Source of the DNA: an uncultured Bacteroidota bacterium
GTDB lineage: Bacteria; Bacteroidota; Bacteroidia; 2-12-FULL-35-15
Assembly (NCBI GenBank): GCA_903881065.1
Contig: CAIRRW010000262.1
Location: 1 to 32,367, forward strand
Direction of reading: 5' to 3'
DNA length: 32,367 nt
A program made the position numbers and the translations under genes. The notes under the pieces were generated by a model. It saw only the letters and a list, made by a program, of their open reading frames with translations, made no database searches and was not told the origin of the DNA. Below are positions 1-8,298 of the stretch, piece by piece (within the stretch, counting starts at the first letter, position 1; every line of letters begins with the position of its first letter).

Positions 1-1687
1 AAGTAGAATTAACATGGTCGTGCGAATGACAACTAAGATTACAAGTACCATGTCCCGGTGAAGAATAAGTCCAATTAAGAATACTGCTGCTATTGTTGGA
101 AACAAAGGACTTGTTGAAATTTATTAGATGACTATTATTTAATGTAGTTCCCTGAGTGCTGCTTATTCCATGCGGATCATGACAGGTGTTGCATGAAGTA
201 GAATTACCATGAGGTTCGTGACTTCCGTGATCTATTAAATTATGATTTGCTATAGTTGTAGTTTGATCATGGCATTGATAACACAATTCATAACTGGAAT
301 AGGAAGCGACATAACTCGTAGTGCGGTCGTAGTTATATTTTAATATCTGTGGATAAATAGAACCATGAGGGCCAGCAGGAGAGCCAGATCCATCACTTGC
401 ATGGCAGTCAGTGCAGTAAATCATACTTGATGCAGTTAAAGGAGAAATCAAGCCTGATATAGTAGAGTTCTTACCAATTGCTGCTACAGGATGAAAAGAA
501 GGATTAGTTGGGTCAAACTCTAACCGTTGATCATTCTGAACAATTACTCTTGGTGAAGCTTGTCCTGTAACTGCATTTAATGAGTGACATCTATAACAGA
601 TTTCATATTCATTGGTAACAGGATTTACCACTGCTCCACTCTGGTTAATTCCTACCACTCCATTGTTAGATCCTTTTACTGCGGGTGCCGTAGCTGCTTG
701 TGATTTAGTGGAATGTGGATTATGACAATCAACGCATTCAACATGCTTTGTATTTGGAATTGCTCCTTCAGTTGGATTATGTATCGCATCGTAAGGGTCG
801 TGTATTCCGGTATAACCATACACATTATGTTTATATGTTTTTGTGAAATCAGCTTTTACATTCTTTGATGCAGCATCTCCATTGTGACAATCAAGGCAAT
901 TATCTTCTTCGGTTTGATATTTTAATAAGCGGTAAGTGGAGCCAGCATTATGTGGGTTGTGGCAATTTTCACAAGCATTCTGAGCTACAGTTGTCCAAGG
1001 AGTATAAGGCCAAGGATTTGGAGCTACAGCATTCCAAGTCTTTGTAGATGTATTGTGGCTACTTGTTGTCCAATTATTTTCCTGATGACAAGTAATACAA
1101 ATTGCAGAATTCTGAGATGTAGCAACCAAAAATTTTGTGTACTTGTCAATATGAGGATCATGGCAGGAAGTGCATTGTAATTGATTGTTCTCCAATTTTA
1201 TTGTTGACGGAAGAGTTAAAGGACTTTTTAATTCAGGGTTAGCTGTGGCTAAAGCAACATCATATGCAAATGAAATGGGATGGTCGTTTTGTAAATTAGT
1301 TGTTAAATTAGATGGCCCCACTGGCATATATACTGTACTGGCAAAACTAATTAGAGTTCCTCGACTTAATACTTCACCTAATGCTATTGTACCGTCATGG
1401 CAAGAGAGACATAATATAGAAGATCCACTTGGCTGCCCTGGTGTTGCTCTTAATGTTGAACTGGTATAAGTTGTGTAATTGGCACCAGGGTCATTTCTAT
1501 TCCATAATGGTTTTAAAGGATTTGTGTTATGTGCGGTATGACAGAAAATGCATATTTCATCTTCTGAAGATGCTTTTACAGTACCTGGTCCCCCTGAAGA
1601 CAAATTATGTTTGGTAGTTATTATCGACTGTGCATTAATTACTGCGGGAATCCACAATAATAGTATAATATAGAATAATGGTTTCAT
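1..1687 (-). CDS. Multiheme cytochrome c, paired-CXXCH type (3' end cut by window edge)
   Basis: Secreted multiheme c-type cytochrome, probably moving electrons in the periplasm or at the cell surface. Reading leftward from an ATG at 1687, the first 562 codons are open to the window edge. Residues 1-21 form a signal peptide (MKPLFY, a hydrophobic run, then a VINAQ cleavage region). Eleven CxxCH heme sites follow in order: CIFCH, CLSCH, CTSCH, CITCH, CENCH, CLDCH, CVDCH, CYRCH, CTDCH, CYQCH, CNTCH. A twelfth site, CNLSCH, has three residues between the cysteines. Several sites continue as CHDPH or CHNPH, the layout of the paired-CXXCH family. The start overlaps the stop of the upstream propeller gene by four bases (ATGA) and has a strong AGGAGGT ribosome binding site, so translation is probably coupled. 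The electron partner and substrate cannot be told from the sequence. The identity as a multiheme cytochrome is firm. Confidence 0.93.
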   Translation of the reverse strand, partial: MKPLFYIILLLWIPAVINAQSIITTKHNLSSGGPGTVKASSEDEICIFCHTAHNTNPLKPLWNRNDPGANYTTYTSSTLRATPGQPSGSSILCLSCHDGTIALGEVLSRGTLISFASTVYMPVGPSNLTTNLQNDHPISFAYDVALATANPELKSPLTLPSTIKLENNQLQCTSCHDPHIDKYTKFLVATSQNSAICITCHQENNWTTSSHNTSTKTWNAVAPNPWPYTPWTTVAQNACENCHNPHNAGSTYRLLKYQTEEDNCLDCHNGDAASKNVKADFTKTYKHNVYGYTGIHDPYDAIHNPTEGAIPNTKHVECVDCHNPHSTKSQAATAPAVKGSNNGVVGINQSGAVVNPVTNEYEICYRCHSLNAVTGQASPRVIVQNDQRLEFDPTNPSFHPVAAIGKNSTISGLISPLTASSMIYCTDCHASDGSGSPAGPHGSIYPQILKYNYDRTTSYVASYSSYELCYQCHDQTTTIANHNLIDHGSHEPHGNSTSCNTCHDPHGISSTQGTTLNNSHLINFNKSFVSNNSSSILNWTYSSPGHGTCNLSCHSHDHVNST

Positions 1688-2718
1688 TTTTTACCTCCTG
1701 TAATAAGTTGAAATATTTGTATTCTTGAATTGTAGCTGTCTGCTACATATATTTTATCATTCTCATCAATATATAAACCTGATGGCATCCAGAATTTTCC
1801 TTCGCCTTGTCCTTGTGAACCAAATCTATATAGGAAATTACCATAAATATCAAAAACTTGAACAACATGAAACAATGCATCTGCAATATAAATATGTCCG
1901 TAGGAATCAGTTGCAATTCCTTTAGGACTTGCAAAGTATCCTGTTGCATCACCATTTGATCCAAATACAGATATCACTTCTCCTTCTTTATTAAAAACCT
2001 GAACTCTAAAATTCATTGCATCTACTACATAAGCATTTCCTTTCTTATCAATCCAAATATGAGTAGGGTAATTGAATTTCCCTTTTGTGCTGCCTCTTGT
2101 TCCAATCTTTTTTATTATCTCACCCTTCTCATTTAATATCACTATTCTATGCTCATCAGTTTCAAGAACCCAAATTTGTTTAGTTAACTCACAATATGCA
2201 ATTCCAGTAACTTTATTCAATTTTAAAGTATCATTTAAGATGCTAAATTCCTTCTTTAGCGCATCTACCAGGAAAATTTTATTCAAATAGGAATCAGTAA
2301 AGAGTATTTCGTTATTATGAAATTTACAAACACCAACTAAAGAAGCAAGGTCTTTGTTTTTCTTTTCAATGAAACGAGGGCTATTGCCAACATTATTTAT
2401 CACCTGAAAGACAGCCTTGCTTTCCTGATCCAAAACCCATAAGGCATTTTGATTATCAAGAATAATAGATACCGGTCTTACTAAATCTTGTTTCTTTTTG
2501 CCAAGAATAAAATCCTTTATTTGTTGCTTTTTATCCTTCTTTTGATTTTTACTTTCAATTGTTGGCCATTGGCTTAACCACTTCACCTCCCCACTTTCAA
2601 AAGTGTTTAATGGCTTCTTATTTAGTGTATCTTGTGCCTGGCATTTACAAATGTAAAAGAATAATATCGCTATAGAAATGAAAAAGAACTTAAATATATT
2701 CCTAAAGTGAGCAATCAT
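1684..2718 (-). CDS. Secreted NHL-repeat six-bladed beta-propeller protein
   Basis: 344 residues. A signal peptide lies at about 1-29 (hydrophobic run, then CQAQ). The second half (about 195-340) holds at least three clear NHL repeats, each with a pattern like F..P..I..D..G..YV.D....R.QVF. The first half has weaker blades of the same kind, consistent with a complete six-bladed propeller. NHL propellers are mostly protein- or ligand-binding scaffolds and no catalytic residues are seen. The stop codon overlaps the start of the multiheme cytochrome, so the two are made together. NHL proteins are often encoded beside multiheme cytochromes in electron-transfer loci, so an assembly or docking role is my inference. 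hemE lies upstream on the same strand. Confidence 0.85.
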   Translation of the reverse strand: MIAHFRNIFKFFFISIAILFFYICKCQAQDTLNKKPLNTFESGEVKWLSQWPTIESKNQKKDKKQQIKDFILGKKKQDLVRPVSIILDNQNALWVLDQESKAVFQVINNVGNSPRFIEKKNKDLASLVGVCKFHNNEILFTDSYLNKIFLVDALKKEFSILNDTLKLNKVTGIAYCELTKQIWVLETDEHRIVILNEKGEIIKKIGTRGSTKGKFNYPTHIWIDKKGNAYVVDAMNFRVQVFNKEGEVISVFGSNGDATGYFASPKGIATDSYGHIYIADALFHVVQVFDIYGNFLYRFGSQGQGEGKFWMPSGLYIDENDKIYVADSYNSRIQIFQLITGGKK

Positions 2719-2740
2719 GTAAAGGTGTTTTTTCTTCGAA

Positions 2741-2748
2741 CAAAATTA
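2741..2748 (-). promoter_or_regulatory. Candidate Bacteroidetes -7 box for the NHL-cytochrome pair
   Basis: On the minus strand this reads TAATTTTG, an exact match to TAnnTTTG, 22 bp before the NHL start. No TTTG/TTG element is seen at the usual distance upstream, so only the -7 half is supported. Confidence 0.4.
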
Positions 2749-2816
2749 GTCATAAATAAAGAACGATTTCAGGACAAATGTCATATTTTAAATAAATGCA
2801 ATACTAAAATAATTAC

Positions 2817-3842
2817 CTATCTGTAATTTTTTACTGCTTCCACAAATGCTTTAGCATTTTCTACTGGAATATTAGGTAGAATGCCATGCCCTAAATTAGC
2901 AATGTATCGATCTTTCCCAAAAGCATCAATCATCTCCTTTACTTCTTTTTGGATCTGAGGTATTGGAAGCAATAATTTACAAGGGTCAAAATTCCCTTGC
3001 AATGTTTTTTTATTCTGAGTTAGAGACCTTGCAAGTTCTGGTGTAATACACCAGTCAATTCCAATAGATGATGCTGACGATTTGCTTAATTCTTCCAAAG
3101 CATACCAACTGCCTTTCGGAAAAAGAATAACAGGAACATGAGCACTTAAACTATCCGAAATTTTATTCAAATAAGGGAGCGAAAATTCATTAAAATCATT
3201 TGGACTTAAAAGACCACTCCAACTATCAAAAACCTGCACCGCATCTGCTCCGGACTTAACTTGTTCGTGTAGATAAGAAATAGTTACATCAGTTATTTTA
3301 TTTAATAATTGATGAGCGAGTTTTGGTTGAGAAAAACAAAATTGTTTCGCAACATCAAAGTTCTTACTTCCTTTCCCTTCTACCAAATAACAAAGTATTG
3401 TAAACGGTGCACCTGCAAATCCAATTAACGGAACACGATTATTCAGTTCCTTTTTAATGAGTTTAATTGCTTGTGACACATAATCCAAGGAGCCAATAGC
3501 ATCATCTCCAACAATTAAGTTATTCACATCTTTTTCAGTAGTTATTGTCCTCGGTAAAATAGGTCCCTTGTGTTCTAATAATTGTACTTCAACTCCCATT
3601 GCTTGAGGAATCACTAGAATATCCGAAAACAAAATTGCCGCATCAACCCCAATAATATCTACCGGTTGAATAGTAATTTTACATGCCAACTCAGGGGTTT
3701 GAACACGGGTAAAAAAATCATATTTGTTTCTTAACTCAATATATTCGGGTAAATACCTTCCAGCTTGTCTCATCATCCAAACTGGTGGTCTTTCCACTTT
3801 TTCTCCGTGTAATGCCTTAATAAATAGGTGTTCTTTACTCAT
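2817..3842 (-). CDS. hemE: Uroporphyrinogen decarboxylase
   Basis: Cytoplasmic enzyme that converts uroporphyrinogen III to coproporphyrinogen III by four decarboxylations in heme synthesis. The length, 341 aa, is normal. Signature 1 is WMMRQAGRYLPEY (Arg25 and Arg29 bind substrate), followed by LFSDIL with the catalytic Asp74. Signature 2 is GFAGAPFTILCYLVEG at about 142-157. FDSWSG and GNFDP are family motifs, and NLGHGILPN lies near the C-terminus. It follows hemC on the same strand after a 99-bp gap that contains no hemD. This is the last heme gene before the NHL-cytochrome pair, which needs much heme. Confidence 0.97.
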   Translation of the reverse strand: MSKEHLFIKALHGEKVERPPVWMMRQAGRYLPEYIELRNKYDFFTRVQTPELACKITIQPVDIIGVDAAILFSDILVIPQAMGVEVQLLEHKGPILPRTITTEKDVNNLIVGDDAIGSLDYVSQAIKLIKKELNNRVPLIGFAGAPFTILCYLVEGKGSKNFDVAKQFCFSQPKLAHQLLNKITDVTISYLHEQVKSGADAVQVFDSWSGLLSPNDFNEFSLPYLNKISDSLSAHVPVILFPKGSWYALEELSKSSASSIGIDWCITPELARSLTQNKKTLQGNFDPCKLLLPIPQIQKEVKEMIDAFGKDRYIANLGHGILPNIPVENAKAFVEAVKNYR

Positions 3843-3941
3843 ATAGTTTCTTGACTTTTTATATAGAATGTTCTTAGAAGGGAATCTTAGAAATTAACTG
3901 TAATTGGAAAGTGTAGAGTGAATTATTACCGAATAGCAATA

Positions 3942-4868
3942 TTATTCAGTCATTAAACTTTTTAGCTCCATAGCGATCTTATCACCACCATTCTTAAGCA
4001 ATTTTTCGGCAGCTAATCTTCCAGCGTCCTCAAATTTCCCAAGTTCAAATTCCGTTTCTATTTCTACTTTCCTAACACCATCTAAAGAAAGGATATTCCC
4101 CTTAAAATGAATCTTATCTTTTTCTACAGTTGCTAAAGCAGCTATTGGTATAGAACACCCACCTTTTAAATTTCTAAGGAATGACCTTTCTATTCCTGCA
4201 CATATTGCTGTCTCCTGATGATTCAATGTTTTACAAATTAAATCTATTTCCGGATCATCTTCTCTACAAACAACTGCCAATGCTCCTTGAGCTGGTGCAG
4301 GTAACATCCAATCCAATTCCATTTTATTTGGCACTTCCAATTCTATCCTGTTAATCCCTGCTACAGCGAACAGAGCTCCATTCCAGTTTTTTGTATTCTT
4401 AAGTTTATCTAATCTAGTATTAATATTTCCTCTGATTGATTCAATTGTATGATTTGGATATCTGTTCAGCCATTGCGCTTTTCGTCTCAAACTACTTGTT
4501 GCAATAGTAATTCCGGCATCTTCAGTAATTTTAAAAGATGAATCCTGATACACAAGCGCATCTTTTACATTCGCTCTTTTAGGAATAGCGGCTATTTTTA
4601 AATTCTTTGGTAATTGTGTCGGAACATCTTTTAAAGAATGTACTGCTATATCTATCTTGTTAGTCAAAAGTGCAACATCAAGTGTCTTTGTAAATATTCC
4701 CTGAACACCCATTTCGTATAATGGCGATGTAAGATTAATATCTCCTTCACTTTTCACAAGGGTTAATTCAGTTTTTATCCCCTGTTCATTTAGTAATCCT
4801 TCTATGAATTTAGCTTGCCATAATGCAAGACTGCTATCGCGAGACCCTATTCTAATTAGCCGAGGCAT
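3942..4868 (-). CDS. hemC: Porphobilinogen deaminase (hydroxymethylbilane synthase)
   Basis: Joins four porphobilinogen units into hydroxymethylbilane. It has 308 aa, normal for the family. Visible motifs are IGSRDSSLALWQA at the N-terminus, HSLKDVPT with the catalytic Asp81, TSSLRRKAQ (Arg128/Arg129 bind cofactor and substrate carboxylates), RGNINTRLDKL, and ERSFLRNLKGGCSIPIAA. Cys238 in the last motif carries the dipyrromethane cofactor. Its first 17 bases overlap the end of hemA, so the two are co-translated. Confidence 0.97.
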   Translation of the reverse strand: MPRLIRIGSRDSSLALWQAKFIEGLLNEQGIKTELTLVKSEGDINLTSPLYEMGVQGIFTKTLDVALLTNKIDIAVHSLKDVPTQLPKNLKIAAIPKRANVKDALVYQDSSFKITEDAGITIATSSLRRKAQWLNRYPNHTIESIRGNINTRLDKLKNTKNWNGALFAVAGINRIELEVPNKMELDWMLPAPAQGALAVVCREDDPEIDLICKTLNHQETAICAGIERSFLRNLKGGCSIPIAALATVEKDKIHFKGNILSLDGVRKVEIETEFELGKFEDAGRLAAEKLLKNGGDKIAMELKSLMTE

Positions 4869-6078
4869 GACGCATGAATTTATTTACAATTTCTTCAGGC
4901 TCTAATTGCACTCCATTGTTTTGTTTCAAATCCAAAACAAATGAGGCTACAGTTTTCTTTACTAACTCATCTTTTTTGGCAGAGTCAAGTCTTGCTAAGT
5001 GAGGGCATGAATTACTAGCTTCAATTAACATGTTTTTTAAAACAACTATCTGATTTCTTTGTTCATAAAATTTGTTCCAATCAATGAATGAAGCTATATG
5101 AGTATTAAGAATTCCGTTTGCAATCGGCAAATAGGTTTTTCGATTTTCAAGTGATTTATCCAAAATGGCAGAGATGGAATCAATATCTAATATCTCCACA
5201 TCTTTATTGTACTTACATTGCGGATGTACTGTTTGAGGAATAGATAAGTCAAGTATTAATCGGGTTTGTGAATCCTTTAAGTTTTCGGGAGTTACGATAT
5301 ACTTATCCGATGTTGTACTTAAAACAATTACATCATAATCTTTTATATTATCATTCAAGTCTTCAAACGGTAACAAACTGAATCCATTAGATGTTGCGAT
5401 TTCCAAAGCAGTTGCATATGTCCTATTTGAAACAGTTAAATCAAAATGAGGTAAATAATGTTTAATATTTTTCGCAATATTATTACCGAATTTCCCAGTT
5501 CCCACCAATAAACATTTTGTTGGTTTTTCTTCAATTTTCTCCTTCAATATTTCAATTGCAGCATAAGAAGCTGAAACAGTTCCTTTACTTAAAGCGGTTT
5601 TAGTTTTAATTTCTTTTGAAGCCTGAATACAAATATTAGCCATTCTTTCGAACACAGGTCCAAGTAATCCATTTTCTTTTGAAAACTTACAGGCATTTTT
5701 AAACTGGCCTAAAATTTCATAATCTCCTAATATTTGAGAATCCAAACCTGAAGCCACATGAAATATATGAGATAAAGCTTCTTCCGAGGTTTTCACGAAT
5801 TTATATTCATCCAATAATTCTCTAGGTTGATTACAAACGGTACTTATAATATGTTCAGCGTGCGCAACGCAACCAGCTCCGTATATTTCGGTACGATTGC
5901 AAGTACTCAATACCACAAAATCATTAAAATTATGGCTTCTTGCCATATCATAACATTCTTTTTGTTTTTCTGCAGAAATCGAAAATGCACTTCTAGTAGT
6001 AATATTTGCATTTTTAAATGTGATTCCTATTACAAATGAGTTTTTCATAAATGTTTTGTTTGTTAATAAACTGTTCAT
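4852..6078 (-). CDS. hemA: Glutamyl-tRNA reductase
   Basis: First committed step of the C5 heme pathway: NADPH-dependent reduction of glutamyl-tRNA to glutamate-1-semialdehyde. It has 408 codons from the first ATG. STCNRTEIYG carries the thioester Cys60 (numbered from this ATG). GLDSQILGDYEILGQFK follows, then a Rossmann segment around LLVGTGKFGNNIA, and the C-terminal dimerisation helices. The family usually begins directly with a V-G-I-x-x strand, so translation may really start at the internal ATG at 6048 (MKNSFVIGIT). The DNA gives no decisive ribosome binding site for either start. It overlaps hemC by 17 bases. A gap of about 120 bp without a gene separates it from rnhA. Confidence 0.96.
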   Translation of the reverse strand: MNSLLTNKTFMKNSFVIGITFKNANITTRSAFSISAEKQKECYDMARSHNFNDFVVLSTCNRTEIYGAGCVAHAEHIISTVCNQPRELLDEYKFVKTSEEALSHIFHVASGLDSQILGDYEILGQFKNACKFSKENGLLGPVFERMANICIQASKEIKTKTALSKGTVSASYAAIEILKEKIEEKPTKCLLVGTGKFGNNIAKNIKHYLPHFDLTVSNRTYATALEIATSNGFSLLPFEDLNDNIKDYDVIVLSTTSDKYIVTPENLKDSQTRLILDLSIPQTVHPQCKYNKDVEILDIDSISAILDKSLENRKTYLPIANGILNTHIASFIDWNKFYEQRNQIVVLKNMLIEASNSCPHLARLDSAKKDELVKKTVASFVLDLKQNNGVQLEPEEIVNKFMRHASAN

Positions 6079-6198
6079 TAGTTTTTACAATACAAATGTC
6101 TGCACTTTAATCCATGGCAATTATGATTGAAATCAGTTGGCATTATGATTTTAGAAAGTTTATAATCTGCGAAAACGCAATAGGAAACAAATAAAATT

Positions 6199-6675
6199 TT
6201 ATAACAAGCCTGAATTTTCCTTTTTTCTTTCCTCTTCGAACCAATGATCGACTTTTAAGTTTCTGCCTAGTGCGGCCTCCACAGCCAACTCGTCACAACG
6301 ATTATTCTCTATATTGGATGCATGTCCTTTAACCCAAACAAATTTAACTTTATGCGTTCTAAAAGAATGGAGGAAGCGAACCCATAAATCCGAATTCTTT
6401 TTATCTTTGAAATGTTTCTTTTCCCAGCCAAAAACCCATTTTTTTTCAACAGAATCAACTACATATTTACTATCAGAATATATAGTAACGGAGGATCCAT
6501 CTTTCTTCAAAGCTTCAAGAGCAACAATTACTGATAATAATTCCATTCTGTTATTAGTAGTTAAGCGGAACCCTTCCGAGATTTCTTTTCGTAAAGCGCC
6601 AAAAATCATCACAACCCCAAAGCCGCCAGGCCCGGGATTGCCTCTTGATGCCCCATCAGTATAAATTGAAATCAT
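6199..6675 (-). CDS. rnhA: Ribonuclease HI
   Basis: Cleaves the RNA strand of RNA-DNA hybrids, such as R-loops and Okazaki primers. It has 158 aa, typical for bacterial RNase HI. The catalytic set is complete: Asp7 (YTDGASRGNPGPGG), Glu45 (NNRMEL), Asp68 (YSDSKYV), His118 (VKGHAS) and Asp128 (NNRCDELA). The basic handle region (about 79-95, KKWVFGWEKKHFKDKKN) is present. The ATG overlaps the stop of the upstream MarC-type gene by four bases, so the two are probably translationally coupled. Confidence 0.97.
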   Translation of the reverse strand: MISIYTDGASRGNPGPGGFGVVMIFGALRKEISEGFRLTTNNRMELLSVIVALEALKKDGSSVTIYSDSKYVVDSVEKKWVFGWEKKHFKDKKNSDLWVRFLHSFRTHKVKFVWVKGHASNIENNRCDELAVEAALGRNLKVDHWFEEERKKENSGLL

Positions 6676-7232
6676 ATTCCTGCGTGAGTTCTGAAGAGTT
6701 TAACGGCTATTGCCAACAGGATAACACCAAATACTTTTCTTAAAATATTAATGCCACCTACTCCTAGTATCTTTTCGAGACGATAGGTATTACGAAGAAC
6801 TAAATAAACAAAAACCAAATTAATAAGGATGGCAATTATGATATTCTCAATTTTATATTCTGCTCTTATTGAGAGAAGTGTAGTAAGTGTTCCTGTTCCA
6901 GCAATAAGAGGGAAAGCTATAGGAACAATGGACGCAGTAGCGGCTGAATCATCTTTATAAAACTTAACCCCTAAAATCATTTCAAGTGCTAAAAAGAATA
7001 TAATGAACGAACCTGCAATTGCAAAAGAACTAACATCTATGCCAATAATATTAAGTATCTGTTCGCCAAGAAACATAAATCCAATCATAATTACTCCAGA
7101 AACCATAGTAGCTTTTCCAGATTGTATTATACCATGTTTACTTTGCAAGTCAAGTAGAACGGGCAATGAGCCGATAACATCTATTACAGCGAATAGAATC
7201 ATGGTGGTGGATAGAATTTCTTTATAATTCAT
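6672..7232 (-). CDS. MarC/UPF0056 family integral membrane protein
   Basis: 186 aa, almost entirely hydrophobic with about six membrane segments. The N-terminus (LFAVIDVIGSLPVLLDL) matches the family hallmark in which a helix reads L-x-x-x-D-x-x-G-x-x-P. A second conserved pattern, FPLIAGTGTL, lies near residue 106. The family was once linked to multiple antibiotic resistance, but that link was withdrawn and the substrate is unknown. The gene ends in a 4-base overlap with rnhA and starts 34 bp after purN on the same strand, so it looks like part of a purN-marC-rnhA transcript. The family assignment is firm, the function is not. Confidence 0.85.
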   Translation of the reverse strand: MNYKEILSTTMILFAVIDVIGSLPVLLDLQSKHGIIQSGKATMVSGVIMIGFMFLGEQILNIIGIDVSSFAIAGSFIIFFLALEMILGVKFYKDDSAATASIVPIAFPLIAGTGTLTTLLSIRAEYKIENIIIAILINLVFVYLVLRNTYRLEKILGVGGINILRKVFGVILLAIAVKLFRTHAGI

Positions 7233-7266
7233 TTTGTATGGACAATTAGTTCTACGAATTTACGAA

Positions 7267-7842
7267 TCATTCTGTCAAAAGTACCTTTTCAATCACTCTT
7301 GGAAAGAATTTATATTCTAGGTGATGAATTTTTGCTGCTAATGTTTCCGCTGTATCATTTTCGGAGACGTAACAACGATGCTGTGATATTATTTTTCCCT
7401 CATCATAATGTTCGTTTACATAATGAATAGAAATGCCGCTCTCTTTTTCCTTTGCTTCTATTACAGCCTGATGAACTTTCATTCCATACATTCCTTTTCC
7501 TCCATAGTTCGGAAGAAGTGCAGGATGAATATTTATAATTTTATTCGGATAGGTTTTTATTAAGTCTTCAGGTATCATCCATAGAAAACCAGCAAGTATG
7601 ATAAAGTCGATATTAAATGATTTTAAATGCTCAATTGTTATATTATTGTCATAAAAATCTACTCTATTAATAACGAGTGACGGAATATTTGCTTGTTTTG
7701 CCCGGTTTAATACATTGGCATTTACTTTATTTGAAACTATTAGTGCTATTTTAATAGTATCTGAAGTTTTGAAATAATCAATAATATTTTGTGCATTTGT
7801 TCCTTCTCCAGAAGCAAAAATGGCAATATTTTTCATTTTCAT
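7267..7842 (-). CDS. purN: Phosphoribosylglycinamide formyltransferase (GAR transformylase)
   Basis: Transfers a formyl group from 10-formyl-THF to GAR, the third step of purine synthesis. It has 191 aa. The N-terminal phosphate-binding strand-loop is IAIFASGEGTNAQNI. The catalytic triad is present as Asn104 and His106 (INIHPALLP) and Asp147 (HYDEGKI). KGMYGMKVHQAV is the usual substrate loop. Two ATGs lie close together (MKMKN), and the second, at 7836, is an equally possible start. It is divergent from acpP across a 201-bp AT-rich region. This purN/acpP-fabF-rnc layout is common in Bacteroidetes. Confidence 0.97.
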   Translation of the reverse strand: MKMKNIAIFASGEGTNAQNIIDYFKTSDTIKIALIVSNKVNANVLNRAKQANIPSLVINRVDFYDNNITIEHLKSFNIDFIILAGFLWMIPEDLIKTYPNKIINIHPALLPNYGGKGMYGMKVHQAVIEAKEKESGISIHYVNEHYDEGKIISQHRCYVSENDTAETLAAKIHHLEYKFFPRVIEKVLLTE

Positions 7843-7983
7843 GGGGCAAAATTAACTTTTAATCCTATATAAATTAAATAAATAATCATTCTTAATAACC
7901 TTTAGAACGCTTGTAAAATATTGATTTTTAATAAAAAATATGAGTAGGGTACATAATTATTAATTAATAAATGAACATTTTTT

Positions 7984-8013
7984 TTTGTTATTCTATACAT
8001 AACTCTATCTTTG
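7984..8013 (+). promoter_or_regulatory. Bacteroidetes-type promoter of acpP
   Basis: TTTG at 7984-7987 (the -33 element) is followed after 18 bases by TATCTTTG at 8006-8013, an exact TAnnTTTG -7 box. Transcription would start near 8020, leaving a leader of about 24 nt before the acpP ATG. The same 18-base spacing is seen at the dnaX promoter. Confidence 0.8.
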
Positions 8014-8043
8014 CACCCGAATTAATCAAATAAACATTTTAAA

Positions 8044-8280
8044 ATGTCAGACATTGCAACAAAAGTAAAAGCTATTATCGTTGATAAATTAGGAGTAGAC
8101 GAAAAAGAAGTAACCCTAACAGCGAGTTTTACAAATGATTTAGGTGCAGACTCATTAGATACTGTAGAGTTAATAATGGAGTTTGAAAAAGAATTCAATA
8201 TTGCTATTCCAGATGACCAAGCTGAAAAAATCGGTACAGTTGGAGAAGCAATTTCTTACATCGAAGCAAATTCAAAATAA
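8044..8280 (+). CDS. acpP: Acyl carrier protein
   Basis: 78-aa acidic carrier of growing acyl chains in type II fatty acid synthesis. The phosphopantetheine attachment site is Ser37 in GADSLDTVEL, and the rest is the usual four-helix bundle sequence (EKEFNIAIPDDQAEKI). It is followed 18 bp later by fabF, which uses the ACP-bound substrate. A strong upstream promoter fits the high expression normal for ACP. Confidence 0.98.
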   Translation: MSDIATKVKAIIVDKLGVDEKEVTLTASFTNDLGADSLDTVELIMEFEKEFNIAIPDDQAEKIGTVGEAISYIEANSK

Positions 8281-8298
8281 TTCCAAAAGTTTTATTTA

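Noticed and set aside
865..1469. Overlapping plus-strand frames in the first 1.6 kb
   Set aside because: They are shadows of the minus-strand multiheme cytochrome, which has a signal peptide and 12 heme motifs in an unbroken frame.
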